NCBI GenBank assembly: GCA_015068365.1
Contig: SVKR01000180.1
Location: forward strand, 1-33,957
Source: Oscillospiraceae bacterium
Lineage (GTDB): Bacteria; Bacillota; Clostridia; Oscillospirales; Oscillospiraceae
Direction: 5' to 3'
DNA: 33,957 nucleotides
The notes under the pieces are model-generated. The model saw only the letters and a list, made by a program, of their open reading frames with translations, was not told the DNA's origin and ran no database searches. Shown here piece after piece: positions 9,111-17,558 of this stretch. Every line of letters starts with the position of its first letter. Position 1 is the stretch's first letter. The translations under genes were made by a program, and so were the position numbers.

Positions 9111-9314
9111 TCAGTCCTTATAGATCTCAATGGCGCCGTCCGGGCACATCCGTCCGCAGATGCAGCAGCCGACGCAGTCCTCCACCCGCACGGCCTGGAC
9201 GTACTCATAGCCCTTGGAGTTGACCTCCGTGCCGAGTTCCAGGACGTTCTTCGGGCAGAATTTGATGCAATAGCCGCAGCTCTTGCATCGCTCCTTTACC
9301 ACGTTGATTTTCAT
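9111..9314 (-). CDS. 4Fe-4S dicluster ferredoxin, delta subunit of 2-oxoacid oxidoreductase
   Basis: MKINVVKERCKSCGYCIKFCPKNVLELG...CVGCCICGRMCPDGAIEIYKD: two CxxCxxCxxxCP-type motifs. Confidence 0.93.
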   Translation of the reverse strand: MKINVVKERCKSCGYCIKFCPKNVLELGTEVNSKGYEYVQAVRVEDCVGCCICGRMCPDGAIEIYKD

Positions 9315-9335
9315 AGACCTGTCTCCTTATTATCG

Positions 9336-10022
9336 TCAAATGGTTTGTTCCCATGGATAGGTGAGATAGAGCCGGATGGGCACCAGGGGCGTTTCGCCGT
9401 CCTCCATCGGCCAAAGCGCCTCCTGCACGCAGGCGAAGGGGATGGGCACATACTCCCCCAGGGTCTCCCGCAGGCGGGCAAGCCCCTCGCTGACATCCGA
9501 ACGGGTGGTGGCCATGCCCAGATTGGGATTGCCGATGAAAGTCATCGCCTCCAGCGGCAGATGGGCCGCGCCCAGCACCTGGCCCAGCACGCCGTCGATG
9601 TGGCGCAGTTCCATGGACCAGGGGCGGTAGGGATTCACCACATAAAATGCCGCCGTGTCGCTCTGGCGCAGAAGCGGGGCGTACATGCCAACGGCCCCGG
9701 CGCCGATGTAGTCGCCGCCCACGTCCAGGATCGTATAGCACTCCGCGCTGCGCAGCGCCACGGAAGGGCCGCCCACCTGGGTGGGCGCGTCCATGAACTG
9801 CTGCTCAAAATGCACAGTCGCGCCGCCGTCGCGCATGGTCTGCGCCACGTCGCGGGAGCGGAACAGGGGCTTGGTCATGTCCAGGTCAAAAAAATGGACC
9901 GGTCTGCGCCCCTCGGCAGCCAGGGCCAGGGCAAGGTTGACGGCGATCTCGCTCTTGCCGCAGCCGGCCTCGCCGAAAAACACATAATTTGAACGATCCC
10001 CGACCGCGTCCGTCAGCTTCAT
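9336..10022 (-). CDS. P-loop NTPase (MinD/CobQ-like) of unknown function, first gene of the oxidoreductase operon
   Basis: MKLTDAVGDRSNYVFFGEAGCGKSEIAVNLALALAAEGRRPVHFFDLDMTKPLFRSRD: Walker A GEAGCGKSE and DLD; same strand and next to the kor-like genes. Confidence 0.7.
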   Translation of the reverse strand: MKLTDAVGDRSNYVFFGEAGCGKSEIAVNLALALAAEGRRPVHFFDLDMTKPLFRSRDVAQTMRDGGATVHFEQQFMDAPTQVGGPSVALRSAECYTILDVGGDYIGAGAVGMYAPLLRQSDTAAFYVVNPYRPWSMELRHIDGVLGQVLGAAHLPLEAMTFIGNPNLGMATTRSDVSEGLARLRETLGEYVPIPFACVQEALWPMEDGETPLVPIRLYLTYPWEQTI

Positions 10023-10053
10023 GGCCGCTCCCCGCTTCCCTCTGATTGAAAAT

Positions 10054-10082
10054 ATGGTATTACTTCTCCCATGAAAAGTCAA
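10054..10082 (-). promoter_or_regulatory. Sigma-A-type promoter of the P-loop ATPase/2-oxoacid oxidoreductase operon
   Basis: Minus strand TTGACT-N17-TACCAT, about 32 bp upstream of the ATG. Confidence 0.6.
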
Positions 10083-10177
10083 TGGAAAATCCCCATGAAT
10101 ACGCCCTTTTCGCAAACAGTCCAAAAGTTGACTATATTTTTCTGTATAAATTTGTGATTCTTTTGGCGTGAATGCTA

Positions 10178-10206
10178 TTGCTTTCCGTCCGGGGCCATGC
10201 TACAAT
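10178..10206 (+). promoter_or_regulatory. Sigma-A-type promoter of ptb-buk
   Basis: TTGCTT-N17-TACAAT followed by an A/T-rich stretch and gagaaagga. Confidence 0.55.
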
Positions 10207-10260
10207 TATTTATATTTTGAGAGAAAGGATCACCGGCCGCTGATCGGCTGCGCGGCCGGA

Positions 10261-11190
10261 ATGGAACGCAGAATGGTTTTGACAAGTTTTTCCCAGCTGG
10301 AGGCGCTGGTCAAGGGCAGCGCCGAAGCGCGCGCCATGGCAGTCGCCGTGGCGGCGGACCCCCACACGCTGGAGGCCGCGCTGGCCGCCCGGGCGGAGGG
10401 GCTGGTGCGCCCCATTCTGGTGGGCGACAAGGCAAAAATCCTGTCGATTCTGTCTGAAATGGGCGAGACCGTGCCGGACGCCGACATCTATGACGCGCCG
10501 GAGGAGGTCGCCGCCTGCGAGACCGCCGTGGCCCTGGTGCGCGAGGGCAAGGCCGATTTTCTGATGAAGGGCAAGGTGGACACCAAGGTGATCCTCAAGG
10601 CCGTCGTCAACAAGGAGCACGGCCTGGGCGTGCCCGGCGCCATCATGAGCCATGTGACGCTGTTTGAGGTGCCCGCCTATCACAAGATCCTCGCCCCCGT
10701 GGACGGCGGCATGGTCACCTACCCCACGCTGGAGCAGAAGAAGGGCATCATCGAAAACACGGTCGCCGTGCTGCACAAGCTGGGCTATGACTGCCCGAAG
10801 GTGGGCGTGCTGGCCTGCGCCGAAAAGCCCAACCCCAAAATGCCCGAGACGCTGGACGCCCAGGCCCTGGCGGAGATGAACCGCAGCGGCGAGATCTCCG
10901 GCTGCATCGTGGACGGCCCCATCTCCTTTGACTGCGCCATCGACAAGTCCATCGCCGATTTCAAGGGCTACGAAAGCCCCATCGCCGGCGACTGCGACGT
11001 GCTGGTGGCCCCCAACATCCACGCCGGCAACATCATGGGCAAGATGCTGGTGTGCTTCTCCGGCGCGAAAATGGCCGGCTTCATCGCCGGCGCGCGCTGC
11101 CCCATCGTGCTGACCAGCCGCGGCTCCAGCGCCGAGGAAAAGCGCATGAGCATCATCCTGGCCGCCGCCGCGTCCCGGCCGGAGGCGTAA
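10261..11190 (+). CDS. ptb: Phosphate butyryltransferase (phosphate acyltransferase family)
   Basis: PILVGDKAKI, DFLMKGKVDTKVILKAVVNKEHGLGVPG, SHVTLFEVPAYHKILAPVDGGM, next to butyrate kinase; start 10261 or 10273. Confidence 0.93.
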   Translation: MERRMVLTSFSQLEALVKGSAEARAMAVAVAADPHTLEAALAARAEGLVRPILVGDKAKILSILSEMGETVPDADIYDAPEEVAACETAVALVREGKADFLMKGKVDTKVILKAVVNKEHGLGVPGAIMSHVTLFEVPAYHKILAPVDGGMVTYPTLEQKKGIIENTVAVLHKLGYDCPKVGVLACAEKPNPKMPETLDAQALAEMNRSGEISGCIVDGPISFDCAIDKSIADFKGYESPIAGDCDVLVAPNIHAGNIMGKMLVCFSGAKMAGFIAGARCPIVLTSRGSSAEEKRMSIILAAAASRPEA

Positions 11191-11194
11191 GGCG

Positions 11195-12265
11195 ATGGAG
11201 AAGATCTTTGTCATCAACCCCGGCTCCACCTCCACCAAGATCGCCTACTTCGACGGCGATCAGGAGCAGTGGCACGAAAGCCTGTCCCACGACCGGGACG
11301 CGCTGGGCGCCTTTGACCGGATCTGCGACCAGCTGGACTTCCGCTATGACCTCATCTGCAAGGCGCTGAAGGACCACGGCCTCCGCTTTTCCGACCTGGA
11401 CGCCGTTGCCGCCCGGGGCGGCCCGATCGCGCCGCTGCACTCCGGTGCCTATGAGGTGGACGACGCCATGGAGCAGGTCATCCGCACCCATCCCCTGGAC
11501 CAGCACGCCTCGCTTCTGGGCGCGCTGCTGGCCAACCGCATCGAGCACGAGCACGGCATCCCCTCCTACATCTACGACGCCGTGTCCGTCAACGAGATGC
11601 TGCCCGTCTGCCGGGTTTCCGGCGTGCCCGCCCTGCCCCGCCAGGCGCTGATCCACAACCTGAACATGCGCGCCGCGGCGCTGCGCCTTTGCCGGCAGAA
11701 CGGCTGGGACTACAAGGAGAAGACCATCATCGTCGCGCACCTGGGCGGCGGCATCACCGTCAGCCTGCACCGCGACGGCACCATCATCGACATGGTCTCC
11801 GACGAGGACGGCCCCTTCGCCCCGGAGCGGGCGGGTCTGCTGCCGGTGTCCTTCGTCCTGGACATGATCGACCGGGGCGAGATCGACAGCCACGGCGTCC
11901 GCAAGCTCATCAAGGGCGACGGCGGTCTGGTGGCCTGGCTGGGCACCAACGACAGCCGCAAGGTGGAGGAGATGATCTCCTCCGGCGACGAGCAGGCCAA
12001 ACTCATCTACGAGGCCATGGCCGTCAACGTGGCCAAGAGCATCGGCAAGCTGGCCCCCGTGGCCAACGGCAAGGTCGACGCCATCATCCTCACCGGCGGC
12101 ATCGCCTTCAGCGACTATTTCACCGGCATGATCGTCCCCATGGTGGACTGGATCGCCCCGGTCACCGTCATGCCCGGCGAAAACGAAATGCAGTCTCTGG
12201 CCGAAGGCGTGCTCCGCGTCCTTCGGGGCGAGGAGACCGCGCGCACCTTCCCCGACAAGGAATAA
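11195..12265 (+). CDS. buk: Butyrate kinase
   Basis: MEKIFVINPGSTSTKIAYFDGDQEQWHESLSHD...VAHLGGGITVSLHRDGTIIDM...DAIILTGGIAFSDYF: acetokinase family, butyrate kinase type. Confidence 0.96.
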   Translation: MEKIFVINPGSTSTKIAYFDGDQEQWHESLSHDRDALGAFDRICDQLDFRYDLICKALKDHGLRFSDLDAVAARGGPIAPLHSGAYEVDDAMEQVIRTHPLDQHASLLGALLANRIEHEHGIPSYIYDAVSVNEMLPVCRVSGVPALPRQALIHNLNMRAAALRLCRQNGWDYKEKTIIVAHLGGGITVSLHRDGTIIDMVSDEDGPFAPERAGLLPVSFVLDMIDRGEIDSHGVRKLIKGDGGLVAWLGTNDSRKVEEMISSGDEQAKLIYEAMAVNVAKSIGKLAPVANGKVDAIILTGGIAFSDYFTGMIVPMVDWIAPVTVMPGENEMQSLAEGVLRVLRGEETARTFPDKE

Positions 12266-12298
12266 CACAGGGATTCATACATACAGGAGGACATTGTC

Positions 12299-13834
12299 AT
12301 GGCAATCATCAAATATCTTTTTGTCGCGGCTTATGTTGTCTTCATCCTCGTGGTCGGCCTGCGCTCCCGCAGGGACAGCGCCGGCGGCGGCGACGCCTAT
12401 CTGCTGGGCGGGCGCAGCATCGGCCCGGTCATCACCTCGTTTTCCTTTGCCGCCACCTACATCTCCGGCGTGTGCATGGTCAACGCCGGCAAGATCGGCT
12501 GGGACTGGGGCATCGGCGCCATGTGGAACGCCTGGGGCAACGTGCTGCTCAGCATCGTGTTCATGTGGTTCTGCCTCGGCGCCAGAAGCCGCAGCATGAG
12601 CGAGAAGCTCAATGTGCAGACCCTGCCGGATTTCCTGCGCGCCCGCTATCAGTCCGAGTTTTTCAAGCTGGTGGGCAGCATCGTCATGTTCATCTTCATG
12701 ATTCCCTACACCGCTGCGGTGTTCTCCAGCCTGTCCTATATGTTCACCCGCGTCTTCGGCCTGCCCTACCTCGGCGCCGTGATCGCCATGGCGATTTTGG
12801 CCGCGGTCTACCTGGTGGTGGGCGGCTATAAGGCCGCCGCGAAGATCGACGTCATTCAGGGCGGCATCATGGTCATCGGCGGCATCATCCTTGCCGTGGC
12901 CACCGTCAGCGCCAAGGAGGTCGGCGGTCTGGCCGCCGGCATGCAGCGCCTGCGCGAGCTGGGGCCGTTCACCAACACCGCCGGCGTGGAGGCCACCGGC
13001 GCCGAGATCGCCAGCTTCGGCATGGGCGGCAACTGGGGACTGCTGATGGGCATCATCCCCTTCGTGCTGATGACCTCTTGGGCCCCCAGCGGCCTGCCGC
13101 AGATGGCCACCAAGTTCTTCGCCATCCGGGACGCCAAGCAGGTGCGCATCGGCGCCATCGTCTGCACGATTCTGGGCTTCATCATCATCACCGGCGTACA
13201 CGTGCCCGGCCTTTTCATCCACCTGTTCTATGACACCCTGCCGGAGGGCGGCACCAACGTCCTGGTCCCCGACCTGCTGACCCGCATTTTCGGCAGCGGC
13301 CTGGGCGGCCAGCTCTGCCTGTCCCTGATCCTGCTGCTGGTGCTCTCCGCCTCCATGTCCACCCTGGCCGGCCTGGTGCTCACCTCCTCCGCCGCGCTGG
13401 GCATGGACATCCTCAAGGGCTACTGCATGAAGGACCTGGACGAGAAAAAGACCACCACGATGCTGCGCGTGTGCACGCTCTTCTTCGTGCTGGCCGCACT
13501 GGTGCTGGCGCTGCTGAACCTGGGTGTCATCTCCTCCATCCAGTCTCTGGCCTGGGGCGCCATCTCCGGCTTCTTCCTCGCGCCTTATGTCTACGGCACG
13601 ATGAGCCGCCGCGTCACCAAGGCCGGCGCCATCGCCGGCAGTCTGATCGGCCTCGGCTGCGCCGTGCTGATCCCCACCCTGGTCAAGAGCGCCGTCCCCT
13701 CCATTGCCCGCTGGTGCACCACGGTGAATGCCTGCGCCATCGCCACTGTCCTGCCCCTGATCCTGACGCCCATCATCAGCGCCTTTACCAAAAAGCAGGA
13801 CAAGGCCTACGTCGACCGGCTTTTCAGCGACTGA
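12299..13834 (+). CDS. Sodium:solute symporter (SSS family)
   Basis: About 13-TM protein, YLLGGRSIGPVITSFSFAATYISGVCMVNAGKIGWDWG, SASMSTLAGLVLTSSAALGMDI. Confidence 0.92.
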   Translation: MAIIKYLFVAAYVVFILVVGLRSRRDSAGGGDAYLLGGRSIGPVITSFSFAATYISGVCMVNAGKIGWDWGIGAMWNAWGNVLLSIVFMWFCLGARSRSMSEKLNVQTLPDFLRARYQSEFFKLVGSIVMFIFMIPYTAAVFSSLSYMFTRVFGLPYLGAVIAMAILAAVYLVVGGYKAAAKIDVIQGGIMVIGGIILAVATVSAKEVGGLAAGMQRLRELGPFTNTAGVEATGAEIASFGMGGNWGLLMGIIPFVLMTSWAPSGLPQMATKFFAIRDAKQVRIGAIVCTILGFIIITGVHVPGLFIHLFYDTLPEGGTNVLVPDLLTRIFGSGLGGQLCLSLILLLVLSASMSTLAGLVLTSSAALGMDILKGYCMKDLDEKKTTTMLRVCTLFFVLAALVLALLNLGVISSIQSLAWGAISGFFLAPYVYGTMSRRVTKAGAIAGSLIGLGCAVLIPTLVKSAVPSIARWCTTVNACAIATVLPLILTPIISAFTKKQDKAYVDRLFSD

Positions 13835-13857
13835 GCACTGTCCCATACCGCAATTAT

Positions 13858-13896
13858 GAATCCCCGCGCCCAAGGGCGCGGGGATTCCTGTTTTTC
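13858..13896 (+). terminator. Rho-independent terminator after ptb-buk-symporter
   Basis: gaatccccgcgccc aa gggcgcggggattc followed by ctgttttt. Confidence 0.85.
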
Positions 13897-14035
13897 TTTC
13901 CCTCTATGGCAGACTGAACAAAAACGCCCCCGCGTTTTCTCCGTGCCCGCCACTTGCAAAGTCCGGCATATCGTGATTTAATTCACATATAATAGTTTAA
14001 TTTTTTTAACTGTGAACTTTGAGGGGGAAACTGAT

Positions 14036-15301
14036 ATGACAGAAGAGGCAAAGCGCCGTCTGGCGGAAAAAAACGCCCGGAATGAGGCCGCGCTGGCCCT
14101 GCGCGAAGGGGATCGGGTGCCGATCCATGTCCTCGGCAACATTTACGCCGTGGTCCACGCCGGCTACACCATGGCCGAGGTCATCTATGACGAGACCCTG
14201 GAAAAACAAAAAAACTCCATTATCCGCTATCTCCTGGACTACGACCCCGACTGCTCCACCGGGCCGGACCACCTGGCGGGGCTGGGCCGGGCCTTTGAAA
14301 AGCTGGGGCCGAAGTTCATCGACTGGGCGGGCCGTCCCGGCACGAAGCTGGATGAAAACTCGCTGATGCAGTTCGTGGAGTTCCCCATTCTGGAGGAGGA
14401 GGAATTTGACTGGTTCTTCTCCGACCGGACGGGCTGGGCGCTGCGAAAGAGCATGCCAAGCCTCTCCCGCCTGGCCGAGCCGCTGCGCCGTCTGGAGATC
14501 CCCCAGTCCCACGGCGGGCAGCTGCGCCCGCTCATCTCCGCCTTCTCCTCGCCGGAGATGCGGGAGATGCTCCGCACCTTCTGGGAGATCGACGACCTCT
14601 TCCGCGAAAATGCCCGCCGCCGGGGCGAGATGATGAAGGAGATCGCCCAGCTCGGCTTTCCGCAGACCGGCGGCGGCCGGGCCAGCGTTCCCTTTGACGA
14701 CTACAGCGACGAGCTGCGCGGCACGCTGCTCAGCCTCACCGACCTGTACGAGCACGCCGACGAGGTGGAGCACTACATCGACGAGCGGCAGGAGCTGATG
14801 CTGGAGCAGATCCGGCACATGAACCCCGACGGCAGCAAAAGCGGCAAGCTGGTGCACATGATGCTGCACAAGGGGCTGGACGGCTTCATGGGCGACGAGA
14901 CCTATGTGAAGTTCTACTGGCGCCATCTGCAGGAGATCATCCAGGCCATCGTGGACGTGGGCATGGTGCCGAGCGTCTTCTGTGAGGGGCGCTATTCCAC
15001 CCGGCTGGAGCATCTGCGCGACGTGCCGCGCGGCAAGGTGCTCTACCGCTTTGAGGACACGCCCATGGACCTTGCGAAAAAGGTGCTGGGCGACGTGGCC
15101 TGCATCACCGGCGGCTTTGACAACACGCTTCTGACCTTCGGCACGGTGCAGCAGGTGACGGACGCGTGCAAAAAGATGCTGGACGACTGCGCCGCCGGCG
15201 GCGGCTTCATCTTCCAGGCCAAGAGCAGCCTGGTGGGCGACTGCAAGCCGGAGAACGTGGAGGCCATGTTCCGCACCGTGCGGGACTACGGCAAATACTG
15301 A
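14036..15301 (+). CDS. Uroporphyrinogen decarboxylase (URO-D) family protein, probable corrinoid-dependent methyltransferase component
   Basis: ATG at 14036 after gaggggg; URO-D-like fold features (VPSVFCEGRYSTRLEHLRDVPRGKVLYRFEDTPMDLAKKVLGDVACITGG); opposite a corrinoid protein and a homocysteine-methyltransferase-like gene. Confidence 0.8.
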   Translation: MTEEAKRRLAEKNARNEAALALREGDRVPIHVLGNIYAVVHAGYTMAEVIYDETLEKQKNSIIRYLLDYDPDCSTGPDHLAGLGRAFEKLGPKFIDWAGRPGTKLDENSLMQFVEFPILEEEEFDWFFSDRTGWALRKSMPSLSRLAEPLRRLEIPQSHGGQLRPLISAFSSPEMREMLRTFWEIDDLFRENARRRGEMMKEIAQLGFPQTGGGRASVPFDDYSDELRGTLLSLTDLYEHADEVEHYIDERQELMLEQIRHMNPDGSKSGKLVHMMLHKGLDGFMGDETYVKFYWRHLQEIIQAIVDVGMVPSVFCEGRYSTRLEHLRDVPRGKVLYRFEDTPMDLAKKVLGDVACITGGFDNTLLTFGTVQQVTDACKKMLDDCAAGGGFIFQAKSSLVGDCKPENVEAMFRTVRDYGKY

Positions 15302-15307
15302 CAAAAC

Positions 15308-15341
15308 AAAAACCGAAACATTGAAAAATGTTCCGGTTTTT
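15308..15341. terminator. Rho-independent terminator after the URO-D family gene
   Basis: aaaaaccgaaacatt gaaa aatgttccggttttt. Confidence 0.75.
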
Positions 15342-15437
15342 GCGAAGATTGAACGTGCAGGGGGACTCCCGTCCCCCCTCACACCCCCCCATGCAAAACG
15401 TTTCCTTTACAAAACAGGGTTTGTCTACAGTCTGAAG

Positions 15438-15464
15438 CTCCCCGCAGCCTTCGTGCTGCGGGGA
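15438..15464. terminator. Probable terminator hairpin of the minus-strand methyltransferase operon
   Basis: ctccccgcag ccttcgtg ctgcggggag directly downstream of the 15479 stop; the U run is weak. Confidence 0.5.
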
Positions 15465-15478
15465 GTTTCGGTTTCTGT

Positions 15479-16291
15479 TCAGATCCGCTTTGCGATCGCC
15501 CGGATGTAGTCCGGGTCCGAGCCGCAGCAGGCGCCGGCATAGTGGACCAGCGGCAGCACCGGGGCCAGGAGCGCGGCAAATTCCTCCGCGCCCACGTCGG
15601 CGTTGGGCTTTAAGATCAGCGGCAGGCGCGTGTGCGCGGCAAAGTCCCGGATCACCGCCACGGCGGCGGCCGGGCCGAAGGAGCAGTTCATCCCCACGGC
15701 GTCGGCGCCCCCGGCCTCCAGCGCAGCGCAGATGTCGGCTACGCTGTCGCCCATCAGCGTGCGCCCGCTTTTGTCAAAGCTCATGGAGCACAGCACCGGC
15801 AGGGAAAAGCGCTTCGCCTCCGCCAGCGCGATGCGCAGCATCTCCAGGCTGGTGAAGGTCTCCAGAAAGATGCAGTCCGCCCCGGCGTCCGTCCCGGCGG
15901 CGAGCAGTTCGGCGAAGATTTGCCCGGCCTCCGCCGCCGTCAGGTCGCCGAAGGGCTCCAGCATCGCCGTGAGCGGCCCCACGTCCAGCGCCACGTCCAC
16001 CGGCGATGCCGCAGCCGCGGCGGCCTCCCTGGCGATGCGCACCCCGGCGGCCACCACCTCCTGGACATTCATGCCGGGGACGCGCGCCACCTCCGGGCCG
16101 TTGGCCGCAAAGGTGTTGGCGCACAAAAGCCGCGACCCGGCGGCGATGTATTCCTCCGCCACGCTTTTTACCAGCTCCGGGTGGGTGAGATTATAGGTCC
16201 AGACCGAGGCGCGCGCATAGCCCGCGGCCTCCGCCAGCGCCCACAGGCGGGTGCCCGTGGCGCCGTCCATCAGAGTGACGTTGTGCTCCAT
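15479..16291 (-). CDS. Homocysteine S-methyltransferase family protein (BHMT/MetH N-terminal type)
   Basis: MDGATGTRLW, LCANTFAANG, GMNCSFGP, PLILKPNADVG, HYAGACCGSDPDYIRAIAK: the Zn-binding Cys motifs of this family. Confidence 0.9.
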   Translation of the reverse strand: MEHNVTLMDGATGTRLWALAEAAGYARASVWTYNLTHPELVKSVAEEYIAAGSRLLCANTFAANGPEVARVPGMNVQEVVAAGVRIAREAAAAAASPVDVALDVGPLTAMLEPFGDLTAAEAGQIFAELLAAGTDAGADCIFLETFTSLEMLRIALAEAKRFSLPVLCSMSFDKSGRTLMGDSVADICAALEAGGADAVGMNCSFGPAAAVAVIRDFAAHTRLPLILKPNADVGAEEFAALLAPVLPLVHYAGACCGSDPDYIRAIAKRI

Positions 16292-16295
16292 GGCC

Positions 16296-16829
16296 TTATT
16301 CGTTGTAGAGCAGGCAGGAGGTGTAGGCCATCTTGCCCTTGCCGTAGTTATAGGGCACGCCGTTGTCGGAGCAGACCTGGTTCACCATCAGCCCCGTGGC
16401 CTCCATGGAGGAGAAGCAGCGGTCCGGAAAACGGCAGGGCGCGTCCGGATAGGTGCAGGTCTTGCAGCGGGTGCAGCCGCCCACCGACAGCGGCAGGCAG
16501 TCCAGGTGCGTGTCGATCACCGCGTCCACCAGCTTGTTGAAATGCTCGGCGTTGTCCTGGGCGATCTGCATGATGGCCTCAAAATCCAGGGTGTCCTCGA
16601 TGTCCCCCACGGTCTGCATCAAAATGCCCTTGGAGAATTTTCCCGCCTTCTCCCGCCATTCCTCCAGCGTGCCGCAGGCGGGCGGGCAGGCCCAGCTGCG
16701 GTTATAGTGGCGGCATTTGTCCGCCGCGCACATGTCCCGGACCTCCGGCAGAAATTTCAGCGTTTTCGGGTCCAAGTCTTCCGCGACGGTGAAGCCGCAT
16801 TCTTTTGCCAGTGCTTTCAGATCCTGCAT
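16296..16829 (-). CDS. DUF2284 putative metal-binding protein
   Basis: RSWACPPACGTLEEW, GGCTRCKTCTYPDAPCRFPDRCFSSMEATGL: Cys-rich DUF2284 pattern often near corrinoid methyltransferases. Confidence 0.85.
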   Translation of the reverse strand: MQDLKALAKECGFTVAEDLDPKTLKFLPEVRDMCAADKCRHYNRSWACPPACGTLEEWREKAGKFSKGILMQTVGDIEDTLDFEAIMQIAQDNAEHFNKLVDAVIDTHLDCLPLSVGGCTRCKTCTYPDAPCRFPDRCFSSMEATGLMVNQVCSDNGVPYNYGKGKMAYTSCLLYNE

Positions 16830-16851
16830 TTTGCGCTCCTCCTTTTTTAAC

Positions 16852-17523
16852 TCAGTCCGATTTCCGGCGGCTGTGCATTTCCCGCAGAGCCGCCTCCGCC
16901 TTTTCCGCGGCGGCGAAGCCGTCCTCGGAATAGATGTCCGCGCCGATGCGCCTGGCGTAGGCCGCCGTCACCGGCACGCCGCCCACCATAACGATCACTT
17001 TGTCGCGCACCCCGGCCTCCCGCAGCGCCCGGATCACCCGGGCCAGCTCCGGCATCGTGGCCGTCAGAAGCGCGCTGCAGCACACCAGCTCGCACCCGTC
17101 CTCCTGCACCGCCCGGACGAAATCCTGGGACGGAACGTCCACGCCCAGGTCGACGATCTCGATGCCCCGGCTTTGCAGCATCAGCTTGACGATGTTCTTG
17201 CCCACGTCGTGCAGATCGCCCCGTACCGTGCCGATGCAGGCCCGGCCGATGGGCTTGCCGCCTGGGGGGAGCAGCATGGGCTTCAGGATCTCCATGCTCT
17301 CGTTGATGCAGCGGGCGGAGACCAGCATTTCCGTGACCATGAAGCTGTCGCGGTCAAAGCGCCGGCCCACGGCCTTCAGGCCGCTCAAAAGCCCGTCGGT
17401 CAGTATGGTGCGGGGGTTGGTGCCCCCCTCCACCGCCAGCTTCACCAGCTCTTTCGTGCGGCGGATCTTACCCTCTTCTATGGAGTTTGAGATGTCTTCC
17501 AGCAGTGTCATAGGCATCCTCAT
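16852..17523 (-). CDS. Corrinoid (methylcobalamin-binding) protein
   Basis: Helical cap plus B12-binding motif GDLHDVGKNIV (DxHxxG), VDLGVDVP, VGGVPVT; MtaC/MtbC/MttC-like. Start reassigned from 18018 to ATG 17523. Confidence 0.94.
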   Translation of the reverse strand: MRMPMTLLEDISNSIEEGKIRRTKELVKLAVEGGTNPRTILTDGLLSGLKAVGRRFDRDSFMVTEMLVSARCINESMEILKPMLLPPGGKPIGRACIGTVRGDLHDVGKNIVKLMLQSRGIEIVDLGVDVPSQDFVRAVQEDGCELVCCSALLTATMPELARVIRALREAGVRDKVIVMVGGVPVTAAYARRIGADIYSEDGFAAAEKAEAALREMHSRRKSD

Positions 17524-17558
17524 TTGTGTGTCTCTTCTGCCGCCCGAAGCGGCGGCGA

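Noticed and set aside
12275-13873. 532-aa minus-strand ORF opposite the SSS symporter
   Set aside because: Antisense shadow of a multi-TM protein; no domain signature.
13964-13993. Possible promoter with TATAAT at 13988 upstream of the URO-D gene
   Set aside because: -10 is good but no convincing -35 at 16-18 bp; left unannotated.
14012-14035. GTG start at 14012 for the URO-D gene
   Set aside because: gaggggg SD followed by ATG at 14036 is a better initiation site.
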